Assembly: GCF_051960575.1 (NCBI RefSeq) | Contig: NZ_JBQCEE010000376.1 | Coordinates: forward strand, 1-11,678 | DNA length: 11,678 nucleotides | Direction of reading: 5' to 3' | Origin: JBQCEE01 sp051960575 | Lineage (GTDB): Bacteria; Actinomycetota; Actinomycetes; Mycobacteriales; Jatrophihabitantaceae | Shown here: piece after piece, positions 1 through 10,286 of the stretch | How positions within the stretch are numbered: position 1 is the stretch's first letter | Layout of the letters: every line of letters starts with the position of its first letter | Notes under the pieces: model-generated | Told to the model about the DNA's origin: nothing | Database searches by the model: none | Seen by the model: the letters and a program-made list of their open reading frames with translations, nothing else | Position numbers and translations under genes: made by a program

Positions 1-23
1 CCGTGGTCGGTTGCCGACCACGG
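1..23 (-). terminator. Hairpin terminator downstream of acnA
   Basis: A perfect 10-bp inverted repeat, CCGTGGTCGG (1-10) and CCGACCACGG (14-23), encloses a 3-nt loop. It lies 30 bp past the aconitase stop codon, in the direction of its transcription. Whether a T-tract follows cannot be seen because the window ends; actinobacterial terminators often lack one. The symmetry would also stop a transcript arriving from the other side. The stem could extend beyond position 1. Confidence 0.75.
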
Positions 24-53
24 CGCTCCTTCGATCTGGGACGCGGGCTCTGA

Positions 54-2822
<2,769 letters not shown>

Positions 2823-2828
2823 GTTCCG

Positions 2829-2834
2829 CTCCTC
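2829..2834 (-). promoter_or_regulatory. Ribosome binding site of acnA
   Basis: The minus strand reads GAGGAG, then 6 nt, then the GTG start at 2822. This supports GTG as the start. It contrasts with several neighbours that appear leaderless. Confidence 0.75.
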
Positions 2835-2844
2835 GTCGTCGAAT

Positions 2845-2862
2845 TATCTTGACGTCAAGATA
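2845..2862. promoter_or_regulatory. 18-bp palindromic operator upstream of acnA
   Basis: TATCTTGACGTCAAGATA is a perfect 18-bp palindrome, centred between 2853 and 2854. It stands out as AT-rich in a GC-rich region and lies 22-40 nt before the aconitase GTG. A possible -10 hexamer for acnA, GATAAT on the minus strand (2843-2848), overlaps its edge, so a bound protein would block transcription. The size and symmetry suit a MarR-family dimer. In Streptomyces coelicolor the MarR protein TamR is reported to control the aconitase gene sacA and other citrate-related genes. Assigning this site to a TamR-like protein is inference, since no such regulator is encoded in the window. TetR-type AcnR of corynebacteria is a less likely alternative, because its site differs as I remember it. 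Confidence 0.8.
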
Positions 2863-2920
2863 TCTCATCGGGGCTGGCAACCGCCAGTGTCGGACGCGGG
2901 GTCAGCACCACCGCCCACCG

Positions 2921-2926
2921 TAAACT
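2921..2926 (+). promoter_or_regulatory. Extended -10 element for a leaderless PAP2 mRNA
   Basis: TAAACT fits the TANNNT -10 consensus and is followed by exactly 6 nt and then the GTG at 2933. Transcription starting at or next to that GTG would give a leaderless mRNA, which fits the absence of a Shine-Dalgarno sequence. No good -35 is visible 17 bp upstream. Confidence 0.6.
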
Positions 2927-2932
2927 CCGGCC

Positions 2933-3949
2933 GTGGGTCAGGACGCGGCGGAGGTGGGTGCACCGTCGCTGGTGACCCCCGCTGCGGACGACGCCCGCTG
3001 GACCCTGATCCGCCGGGCGGTCGGCGTCCTCTACGTCGCCGGCATCGTCACCTACGTCGCGCTGCGGGGCGTGCCGAAGAGCGTCTTCGCGCTGACGCTC
3101 GTCGCCGTGCTCGGCCTGCTGATCTGGTGCCTCGGACGCGGGTGGCGGCGCAGCCTGCAGGTGGTGTTCGACTGGGCACCGTTCACCGCGGTGCTGGTCG
3201 GCTACGACAAGACCCGCGGGCTGGCCGACAGCCTGGGCATCGCCGTGCACGAGCACGACATCGTCCGCTGGGAGAAGGCGACCTTCGGCGGCACCGAACC
3301 CACGGTCTGGCTGCAGCAGCACCTCTACGACGCGGCGCACGTGCACTGGTACGACGCGCTGCTCACCCTCGTCTACACCTCGCACTTCGTCGCGACGCCA
3401 GTGCTCGCCGCCGTGCTGTGGCTGCGCGACCGCGTCTACTGGCTGCGCTACATCGCCCGGGTGGTCGTGCTGTCGGTGTTCGGGCTGATCACCTACATCC
3501 TGTTCCCCGAGGCGCCGCCGTGGCTGGCCGCGCAGGACGGCCTCACGCCGGCCGTCGAGCGGCTCTCGCCCCGGGGCTGGAGCTGGTTCCACCTCGGCGA
3601 CGTCGAGAGCCTGCTGACCCAGGCGCAGTCGGGCGGGTCGAACCCGGTGGCCGCGATGCCGTCGCTGCACTTCGCGATGGCGGTGCTCGTGGCGGCGGCG
3701 ATCGCCGGGCGGCTGCGCACGCGCTGGCGCTGGCTGCTCGCCCTCTACCCCGCGGCGATGGGCTTCGCCCTCGTCTACCTCGGCGAGCACTGGGTGCTCG
3801 ACCTGGTCGCCGGAGCTGTGTACGCCGCGATCACGACCTGGCTGGTCGCCCGCGCCGACCGCTGGTGGACGGCCCGGCACGACGGCCACCGGCTGGGCGA
3901 GCACGCGCCGCTGGCGGAACCCGCCCCCGCGGCCGCGACCGCCGGTTAG
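2933..3949 (+). CDS. PAP2-family integral membrane phosphatase/transferase
   Basis: This 338-aa protein looks multi-spanning, with hydrophobic stretches near residues 23-43, 48-66, 130-155, 165-187, 246-265 and 272-300. It carries the catalytic signatures of the PAP2 superfamily. The C2-type motif is AMPSLHFAMA with His246, and the C3-type motif is YLGEHWVLDLV with His286 and Asp290. The segment LFPEAPPW before C2 resembles the PAP2_3 group, which includes inositol-phosphorylceramide-synthase-like enzymes. It probably acts on a lipid phosphate or phosphoalcohol headgroup at the outer face of the membrane, but the substrate cannot be read from sequence. The C-terminal tail (about 310-338) is charged, then Ala/Pro-rich. 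The GTG start follows a -10-like TAAACT by 6 nt and has no SD, suggesting a leaderless transcript. It occupies the slot between acn and ripA where M. tuberculosis has the small membrane gene Rv1476. Family is clear, function is not. Confidence 0.88.
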   Translation: MGQDAAEVGAPSLVTPAADDARWTLIRRAVGVLYVAGIVTYVALRGVPKSVFALTLVAVLGLLIWCLGRGWRRSLQVVFDWAPFTAVLVGYDKTRGLADSLGIAVHEHDIVRWEKATFGGTEPTVWLQQHLYDAAHVHWYDALLTLVYTSHFVATPVLAAVLWLRDRVYWLRYIARVVVLSVFGLITYILFPEAPPWLAAQDGLTPAVERLSPRGWSWFHLGDVESLLTQAQSGGSNPVAAMPSLHFAMAVLVAAAIAGRLRTRWRWLLALYPAAMGFALVYLGEHWVLDLVAGAVYAAITTWLVARADRWWTARHDGHRLGEHAPLAEPAPAAATAG

Positions 3950-3975
3950 GCCTGCGCGCACCTTCCGCCGCCCGC

Positions 3976-4065
3976 CGCCTTGTCCCGCAGCGCCGGGTTC
4001 TCGGGGCGCCTTGTCCCGCAGCGCCGGGGCATCGGCGGCGAAAATTCCGCTGCTCCGGGGCAAAG
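3976..4065. repeat. Intergenic direct and inverted repeat cluster
   Basis: A 22-bp perfect direct repeat occurs at 3976-3997 and 4007-4028 (period 31 bp). Its core is CTTGTCCCGCAGCGCCGGG. A degenerate inverted third arm lies at 4047-4065, reading CTTTGCCCCGGAGCAGCGG on the minus strand, so the second copy and this arm could form an imperfect hairpin around an AAAATT centre. It lies 26 bp after the PAP2 stop and may help end that transcript. I do not recognise it as a named element. It shares only the CTTGT edge with the palindrome at 10106-10215. Confidence 0.7.
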
Positions 4066-4215
4066 CAGCCGCGCCCCGCCTGGTCCGGCGGCTCAGCCTC
4101 CGGCGCGTCCGGCCGATGGGTGTTGTGTCCGGTGTCAATGTGACGTCTGGACACTGGTGTGACTCAAGTGGCAGTCTGGTCCGGATCCTGCCCGTGGTGA
4201 GGAAGGCCGACCGTC
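4066..4215 (+). promoter_or_regulatory. Upstream control region of the ripA-like gene
   Basis: No gene is supported between 3950 and 4215. The part next to the endopeptidase gene shows repeated GTGWC pentamers: GTGTC at 4125 and 4132, and GTGAC at 4140 and 4159. There is also an inverted pair GTGTCC (4125-4130) / GGACAC (4149-4154) and a direct pair GTCTGG (4145-4150, 4174-4179). This looks like a regulator-binding region; MtrA, which controls peptidoglycan hydrolases in actinobacteria, is a candidate by analogy only. AGGAAGG (4200-4206), 9 nt before the GTG, is a plausible ribosome binding site. I could not pick a clear -10 box, and saw no ydaO-type riboswitch signature. Confidence 0.45.
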
Positions 4216-5655
4216 GTGCATCGACCCCATCCGGAGGGCGCGCAACGCCGCCCGACGGCCGTGGGCGCCCGCCGGGCCCTGCGGGCCGCGCTCGCCCTGA
4301 CCACCTTCGGCACCCTGCTCGTCGCGGCGCCCGCGGTGTCGCTCGCCGACCCGCCGGTGAACCCGTCGGACGGCCAGCTCAGCGCCGCCCAGGCCAAGAA
4401 GAACTCACTCGCCGACCGGGTCGGCGCCCTCAGCGGCCAGATCGCGCAGATGCAGAACAAGCTGCAGCAACTGCAGGGCCAGCAGGAGCTCGCCGAGCAG
4501 AAGTACGCGTACGCCTACTCGCAGCTGCAGGACGCGATCGTCCAGGTGAAGCAGTCGAAGGCCAAGGTCGCCGCGGCGAACGAGGCGTCCGCCAGCGCCG
4601 AGCACGACCTCGTGCGCTACCTGCAGGCCACCTATGAGTCGCCGACGCTCGGGGGCGGCACCGCCGAGACGCTGCTGACGGCCACCGACCCGGACGCCCT
4701 GCTCGAGCAGGGGGCGATCCAGAACTACGCCGCGCTCAACCAGGTCGACGCCATCGGCGCCATGCAGCGGGCCACGATCGCACGCTCGAACGCCGAGGCG
4801 GCCGCCCGCCGGGCGCAGCAGCGCCAGCAGCAGCTCACCGAGCAGGCCAAGCAGGCGCAGCTCGCGGCCAAACAGGCCGTGGACGCGGCACGCAGCCAGC
4901 AGGCCGAACTGCAGACGACGCTGGCCGCGAGCCAGTCGGCGCTGAGCCAGGCGCAGTCGCAACTGGCCGACCTCAACAACCAGCGCGCGCAGTACGAGGC
5001 CTACGTCGCCGAGCAGCGCCGCATCGCCGCCGAGAAGGCCCGGCAGGAGCGGCTGGCGCGTGAGCGCGCCCAGCGCATCGCCGAGGAGCAGCGCCGTCGG
5101 CAGCAGCAACAACAGCAGCAGCAGCACCAGGGCGGCGGCGGAGGCGGCGGTTCGTCGAGCGGCGGCGGCGGCGGCGGTGGCGGCGGAGTGCCGATCGCGC
5201 CGTCGGGCGGCGGCTGGACGTCCGGCGAGGCGCAGACCGCGGTGAACCGGGCCATGAGCACCCTTGGCTGGCCGTACGCGTGGGCCGGCGGCAACGCGAG
5301 CGGGCCGACCTACGGCGTGTGCGACCCGAGCAACGACGCCCCGAACGATTGCCACGTGTACGGCTACGACTGCTCCGGGCTGGCCATGTACGCCTGGGGC
5401 CCGTACCTGTCGATGCCGCACTACGCCGCGTCGCAGTACGTGATGGCCGGCTCGTACCACCCGGGCGCCGGCGACCTGCGTCCGGGCGACCTGGTGTTCT
5501 GGAGCTCCGACGGCACGATCGGGGGCATCCACCACGTGGCGCTCTACATCGGCGGCCAGCAGATCATCGAGGCGCCGTACAGCGGCGCGTGGGTGCGCAC
5601 GGCCTCGCTCTACGAGTACGGCGACTTCTTCGGCGCCACCCGCCCGCTGAGCTGA
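4216..5655 (+). CDS. RipA-like secreted NlpC/P60 peptidoglycan endopeptidase
   Basis: This enzyme probably cleaves the D-Glu-diaminopimelate bond in peptidoglycan stem peptides during cell separation. It is 479 aa, close to M. tuberculosis RipA. Residues 1-45 form a signal peptide: an arginine-rich n-region with ARRALR (possibly Tat-type), a hydrophobic core, and a cleavage site after SLA. Residues about 50-295 are a Gln/Ala-rich coiled coil. Residues 296-332 form a low-complexity hinge (eight Gln, His, Gln, then glycine runs split by three Ser). The C-terminal NlpC/P60 domain carries Cys386 (DCSGL), His440 (HHVALYIG) and Glu452 (IIEAP), matching the Cys-His-Glu triad reported for RipA. GTG 4216 has AGGAAGG 9 nt upstream and gives a complete signal peptide. 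In mycobacteria ripA sits between acn and moxR1, as here, but no ripB follows. Confidence 0.93.
   Translation: MHRPHPEGAQRRPTAVGARRALRAALALTTFGTLLVAAPAVSLADPPVNPSDGQLSAAQAKKNSLADRVGALSGQIAQMQNKLQQLQGQQELAEQKYAYAYSQLQDAIVQVKQSKAKVAAANEASASAEHDLVRYLQATYESPTLGGGTAETLLTATDPDALLEQGAIQNYAALNQVDAIGAMQRATIARSNAEAAARRAQQRQQQLTEQAKQAQLAAKQAVDAARSQQAELQTTLAASQSALSQAQSQLADLNNQRAQYEAYVAEQRRIAAEKARQERLARERAQRIAEEQRRRQQQQQQQQHQGGGGGGGSSSGGGGGGGGGVPIAPSGGGWTSGEAQTAVNRAMSTLGWPYAWAGGNASGPTYGVCDPSNDAPNDCHVYGYDCSGLAMYAWGPYLSMPHYAASQYVMAGSYHPGAGDLRPGDLVFWSSDGTIGGIHHVALYIGGQQIIEAPYSGAWVRTASLYEYGDFFGATRPLS
5101..5190 (+). repeat. CAG/CAA and GGC tracts in the hinge of the NlpC/P60 gene
   Basis: Ten codons of CAG, CAA and one CAC (5101-5130) are followed by seven Gly codons, three Ser codons and nine Gly codons, nearly all GGC. 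They encode the flexible hinge between the coiled coil and the catalytic domain. Codon-level repetition makes replication slippage plausible, which would change hinge length in frame by three-base steps. Confidence 0.85.
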
Positions 5656-5666
5656 TTCGGCCTGAT

Positions 5667-5695
5667 CTGACACGAACGCGTCCGGTCCGTAGATT
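5667..5695 (+). promoter_or_regulatory. Promoter of moaA, leaderless type
   Basis: A -35-like CTGACA (5667-5672) and a -10-like TAGATT (5690-5695) are separated by the optimal 17 bp. Six nt later comes the ATG at 5702, where transcription should begin. No Shine-Dalgarno sequence precedes the ATG, so a leaderless mRNA is predicted. This is the best-formed promoter in the window. Confidence 0.75.
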
Positions 5696-5701
5696 GGAAC
5701 G

Positions 5702-6700
5702 ATGATCGAGCTGCGTGACGCCTTCGGCCGGATCGCCACCGACCTGCGCATCTCGCTCACCGACCGCTGCTCGCTGCGCTGCACGTACTGCATGCCGGCC
5801 GAGGGGCTGCAGTGGCTGACGAAGACCCAGCGCCTCGCCGACGACGAGATCGTGCGGCTCGCGAAGGTCTTCGTGGACGCAGGGGTGCGCAGCATCCGGC
5901 TCACCGGCGGCGAGCCGCTGACACACCCGACCCTGGTCGACATCGTGGCGCAGCTGGCCGCATTCGAGCCGCGCCCCGAGCTCTCGCTCACGACCAACGG
6001 CATCGGCCTCGCCGGCCGGGCCGCCGCGCTCGTCGAGGCCGGGCTCGACCGCGTCAACGTCTCGGTCGACACGCTCGACCCCGAGAAGTTCACGGCGCTG
6101 ACCCGCCGCAACCGGCTGCCCGACGTGCTCGCCGGCGTGGCGGCGGCCGCCGCGGCAGGCCTCGCACCCGTCAAGGTGAACGCGGTGCTCGTGCGCGACA
6201 GCAATCTCGACGAGGCGCCGGCGCTGCTGGCCTGGGCGCTCGAGCACGGCTACCAGATGCGGTTCATCGAGCACATGCCGCTCGACGCCGACCACACCTG
6301 GACGCGCGAGGAGATGGTGACCGCCGAGGAGATCCTGCGGGTGCTCGCCTCGCAGTACGACCTGCGTCCGGTGGGGCACATCGACCACGCCCCGGCCGAG
6401 GAGTTCGAGGTGTTCTCGCGCGACGGCGAGCGGCTCGGCACGACCGGCGTCATCGCGTCGGTGACCCGGCCGTTCTGCCGCGAGTGCGACCGGCTGCGGC
6501 TCACCGCCGACGGCCAGCTGCGCACCTGCCTGTTCGCGCAGACCGAGACCGACCTGCGCGCCCCCTTGCGTGACGGCGCCACCGACGCCGAGCTGACCGA
6601 GCTGATCGCCACCGCGGTGGCCGGCAAGCAGGCCGGGCACGGGATCAGCAGCATCGGCTTCGTCCAGCCCACCCGGACGATGTCCGCCATCGGCGGCTGA
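5702..6700 (+). CDS. moaA: GTP 3',8-cyclase, molybdenum cofactor biosynthesis protein A
   Basis: This radical-SAM enzyme turns GTP into 3',8-cyclo-GTP, the first step of molybdenum cofactor synthesis; MoaC then makes cyclic pyranopterin monophosphate. The 332-aa length is normal. The N-terminal cluster motif CxxxCxxC is Cys23, Cys27 and Cys30 in TDRCSLRCTYCMP. GGEP (69-72) contributes to SAM binding. The second cluster is bound by Cys259, Cys262 and Cys276 in FCRECDRLRLTADGQLRTC, where Arg264 and Arg266 correspond to the GTP-contacting arginines. The essential C-terminal Gly-Gly is present (331-332). The ATG sits 6 nt after a clear -10 box, so it is probably transcribed alone as a leaderless mRNA. 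No other moa, moe or mog gene is in view. It is an insertion relative to the mycobacterial ripA-moxR1 order and ends 7 bp from the convergent small gene. Confidence 0.97.
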   Translation: MIELRDAFGRIATDLRISLTDRCSLRCTYCMPAEGLQWLTKTQRLADDEIVRLAKVFVDAGVRSIRLTGGEPLTHPTLVDIVAQLAAFEPRPELSLTTNGIGLAGRAAALVEAGLDRVNVSVDTLDPEKFTALTRRNRLPDVLAGVAAAAAAGLAPVKVNAVLVRDSNLDEAPALLAWALEHGYQMRFIEHMPLDADHTWTREEMVTAEEILRVLASQYDLRPVGHIDHAPAEEFEVFSRDGERLGTTGVIASVTRPFCRECDRLRLTADGQLRTCLFAQTETDLRAPLRDGATDAELTELIATAVAGKQAGHGISSIGFVQPTRTMSAIGG

Positions 6701-6707
6701 CTTCGGC

Positions 6708-6926
6708 TCAGCGGGCGAAGGGCTCCGAGCCGAGCAGGAAGCCGCGGACGGACAGGAAGTCGCCGAGGGTCGTCGCGTGCTCGTCGCAGGCCAGCCAGTG
6801 CTTCACCCGGGCGGCGTCGTGCAGGCGCGGATTGCGCCACCGGAGGTCGGTGGTGGCGTCGCGGCGGCACCCCTTCGCCGAGCACTGGGGCGGCCCGTCG
6901 GCGGGCCCGGGTTCCGTGACGAACAC
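6708..6926 (-). CDS. Small Cys/His-rich putative zinc-binding protein
   Basis: This 72-aa protein has Cys15 and Cys20 (CSAKGC), then Cys47 and His50 (LACDEH), spaced like a small CCCH zinc-binding fold. The middle holds LRWRNPRLHD and the C-terminus LGDFLSVRGFL. Short actinobacterial proteins with this pattern are common and often carry the odd database label 'acetone carboxylase'; nothing here supports that activity. No signal peptide or membrane segment is seen, so it is probably cytoplasmic. The GTG start is supported by a -10-like TAGCGT on the minus strand followed by 6 nt, with no SD, the same layout as other genes here. It is convergent with moaA and divergent from the moxR operon. Function unknown. 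Confidence 0.85.
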   Translation of the reverse strand: MFVTEPGPADGPPQCSAKGCRRDATTDLRWRNPRLHDAARVKHWLACDEHATTLGDFLSVRGFLLGSEPFAR

Positions 6927-6932
6927 ACAGGC

Positions 6933-6938
6933 ACGCTA
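6933..6938 (-). promoter_or_regulatory. -10 element for the small zinc-protein gene, leaderless type
   Basis: The minus strand reads TAGCGT (TANNNT), then six nt, then the GTG at 6926. The spacing equals that at 2921, 5690 and 11246. The -35 region is weak. The moxR promoter must lie in the same short divergent region; TACCGT on the plus strand (6952-6957) is one candidate -10 for it. Confidence 0.55.
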
Positions 6939-6996
6939 GACCCGGCTCACGTACCGTTGAGCCGTCGCCCCGACCGCCTGTGAAGTGAGGACGCCC

Positions 6997-8144
<1,148 letters not shown>

Positions 8145-8148
<4 letters not shown>

Positions 8149-9113
8149 GCGAGCCCCGCGAGTTCGATCACGGCCCCACGCTCGATCTCGAGGCGGCCGA
8201 ACCGCTGCTGCGCAAGCTCGAACTGGCGGTGCGCAACCGCCTCGACGGGCTGCTGCAGGGCAACTACCTCGGTCTCGTGCCCGGCCCGGGCAGCGAGGCC
8301 GGCGAGTCACGCCAGTACGTGGCCGGCGACGACGTGCGCCGCATGGACTGGCCGGTCACCGCGCGCACGATGACCCCGCACGTGCGGCAGACCGTCGCCG
8401 ACCGGGAGCTCGAGACCTGGCTGGTCGTCGACATGTCGCCGAGCATGGACTTCGGCACCGGCATGAGCGAGAAGCGCGAACTCGTGCTTGCCGCGATCAC
8501 CGCCGTCTGCCACCTCACCGTGCGCGGTGGCAACCGCGTCGGCGCGCTGGTCAGCAACGGCGCCGACACCTTCACCGTGCCGGCGCAGGGCGGCCGCACC
8601 CACGCCCGCGCCCTCGTCCGGCGGATCGCGGCCACGCCGCGTGCCACCACCGGCGGCACGGGCGACCTCGCCCGCATGCTCGAGTCGCTGCGCCGGCCGC
8701 AGCGGCGCCGGGGTCTGGTCGCAGTCGTCTCCGACTTCCTCGAGACGGGGGCCGACCCCGCCGCGCCGCCCGCCTGGGAGCGTCCACTGCGGGCGCTGTC
8801 GGCGCGCCACCAGCTGCTCGGCGTCGAGGTGCTGGACCCGCGCGAGCTCGAACTGCCCGCCGCCGGCCTGGTGACCTTCCAGGACACCGAGACCGGCGAG
8901 TTCCTCGAGGTGCAGACCTCGGACGCGAAGGTGCGGGCCCGCTACGCCGCCGCGGCGCAGCAGCAGCGCGAGCGCATCGGGCTCGGGCTGAAGCACGCCG
9001 GCGCCGCCCATCTGCAGCTCCGCACCGACCGAGACTGGGTCGGTGATGTCGTCCGGTTCGTCCTCACGCAGCGGCACTTCGTGGTCGGTGCGGTCGGAGC
9101 AGGTGTTCGATGA
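8145..9113 (+). CDS. DUF58 domain protein of the MoxR operon
   Basis: This 322-aa protein corresponds to the second gene of moxR operons (Rv1480-type in M. tuberculosis). The DUF58 signature, YVAGDDVRRMDWPVTARTMT, lies around residues 60-80. It is followed by a von Willebrand A-like fold with a metal-ion site motif DMSPSMD (Asp96, Ser98, Ser100). It has no signal peptide or clear membrane helix, so it is likely cytoplasmic and works with MoxR, perhaps as client adaptor or substrate. It starts with GTG inside the moxR stop (GTGA overlap) and ends by overlapping the VWA gene (ATGA), so the three are translationally coupled. Biochemical function is unproven for the family. Confidence 0.93.
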
Positions 9114-10075
9114 TCCCGTCCGGTTTCCTGTCCGCGAAGTGGCTGTGGCTGCTGGTCGCGGTGCTCGCGCTCGCGCTGGCCTACGTCGGCGTGCAGCTGC
9201 AGCGCCGCAAGTACGTCGCCCGCTTCAGCAACGTCGCGCTGCTCGGCTCCGTTGCGCCGAAGCGGCCCGGCTGGCGACGGCATCTCACGTTCGCGCTGGT
9301 GCTGCTGTCGCTGCTGTTCCTGACCTTCGGGCTGGCCCGCCCGTCGGCCGAGGCGAAGGTGCCGCGCGAGCGGGCGACGGTGGTCGTCGCGATCGACGTG
9401 TCGCTGTCGATGGAGGCCACGGACGTGACACCGTCGCGCATCTCGGTGGCCAAGGCCGCGGCGCGGCAGTTCGTCGACATCATCCCGTCGCGCATCAACG
9501 TCGGCCTCGTGTCCTTCGGCGGCTCGGCCAACCTGCTCGTCCCGCCCACCCTCGACCGTGACAGCGTGAAACGCGCCATCGCCGGGCTGCAGCTGCAGGA
9601 ATCGACGGCCATCGGCGAGGCCATCTTCACGTCGCTGCAGGCGATCCAGAACTTCGCGAAGTCGACGACCGCGCAGGGCGACACGCCGCCGCCGGCCCGC
9701 ATCGTGCTGCTGAGCGACGGCTCGAACACCGTCGGCCGCTCGGTGCAGTCGGCCGTGGACGAGGCGCGGAAGGAGAAGGTGCAGATCTCGACCATCGCCT
9801 TCGGCCGCCCCGACGGCACCGTCACCTACCAGGGACGCACCATCCCGGTGCCCGCCGACGACCAGACCCTCTCGGCCATCGCGCAGGAGACCGGCGGCAG
9901 CTTCCACACCGCCGCGAGCGACAACGAGCTGCGCTCGGTCTACAAGGACATTGGCAGCCAGATCGGCTACACCACCACGCACAAGGAGGACAGCTGGCGG
10001 TGGTTCGGCCTCGGGCTGATCTCCCTGTTCGCCGCCGCGGGCGCGTCGCTGCTCTGGGCCGGACGCCTGGTCTAG
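9110..10075 (+). CDS. Membrane-anchored VWA-domain protein, BatA-like
   Basis: This 321-aa protein has the classic BatA layout. Two N-terminal membrane helices (about 9-26 and 58-77) flank a short basic segment. A VWA domain runs from about 90 to 285 and a final helix from 295 to 318. The VWA metal site is intact: DVSLS with Asp96, Ser98 and Ser100, a Thr in QESTAIGEAI, and Asp in LLSDGSNT. The VWA domain should face a metal-dependent partner. It resembles Rv1481 of M. tuberculosis in type and position. It begins within the stop of the DUF58 gene (ATGA), so the stoichiometry of the operon products is probably coupled. No further operon member follows, since the next gene is convergent. Confidence 0.94.
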   Translation: MIPSGFLSAKWLWLLVAVLALALAYVGVQLQRRKYVARFSNVALLGSVAPKRPGWRRHLTFALVLLSLLFLTFGLARPSAEAKVPRERATVVVAIDVSLSMEATDVTPSRISVAKAAARQFVDIIPSRINVGLVSFGGSANLLVPPTLDRDSVKRAIAGLQLQESTAIGEAIFTSLQAIQNFAKSTTAQGDTPPPARIVLLSDGSNTVGRSVQSAVDEARKEKVQISTIAFGRPDGTVTYQGRTIPVPADDQTLSAIAQETGGSFHTAASDNELRSVYKDIGSQIGYTTTHKEDSWRWFGLGLISLFAAAGASLLWAGRLV

Positions 10076-10105
10076 CCGCCTGCTCCACCGCCCGGCGCCG
10101 TCGGC

Positions 10106-10215
10106 GATCTTGTGCATGGCGCGCGCACGTCGGGGCGCGTCCTGCACAAGGTCCGGATCGCGCTCGCGACCTTGTGCATGGCGCGCACACGGTCACGCGC
10201 GCCGTGCACAAGATC
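10106..10215. repeat. Nested double palindrome between convergent genes
   Basis: Four related arms occur in the order left, right, left, right: GATCTTGTGCATGGCGCGC (10106-10124), its imperfect complement (10135-10153), GACCTTGTGCATGGCGCGC (10168-10186), and GCGCGCCGTGCACAAGATC (10197-10215). Arms 3 and 4 form a 16-bp stem (10171-10186 / 10197-10212) with one T-G pair and a 10-nt loop. Arms 1 and 2 form a similar but weaker stem. Arms 1 and 4 match each other over 19 positions with one T-G pair, and arms 2 and 3 pair likewise, so a single long nested hairpin is also possible. It lies after the VWA operon and before the quinone oxidoreductase gene end, so it may be a bidirectional terminator or a small interspersed palindromic element. 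Confidence 0.8.
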
Positions 10216-10286
10216 CACTTCGCGGGCGCGCGGGCGCGGACTCGCGGACTCGCGGAACGGGTCGGCCGGGGGCGACGACCGGACGA

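Noticed and set aside
3976..4065. Possible CRISPR array
   Set aside because: Only two exact direct copies with a 9-bp gap, plus one inverted degenerate copy; no unique spacers and no cas genes.
4066..4215. Possible ydaO-type (c-di-AMP) riboswitch before the NlpC/P60 gene
   Set aside because: Such elements occur upstream of actinobacterial wall-hydrolase genes, but I could not find the conserved core motifs here; the region reads more like protein-binding repeats.
10076..10286. Small gene or RNA gene in the convergent gap
   Set aside because: Short open frames here lack start signals and run through the palindromic arms; the palindromes explain the structure, and no tRNA-like fold was seen.
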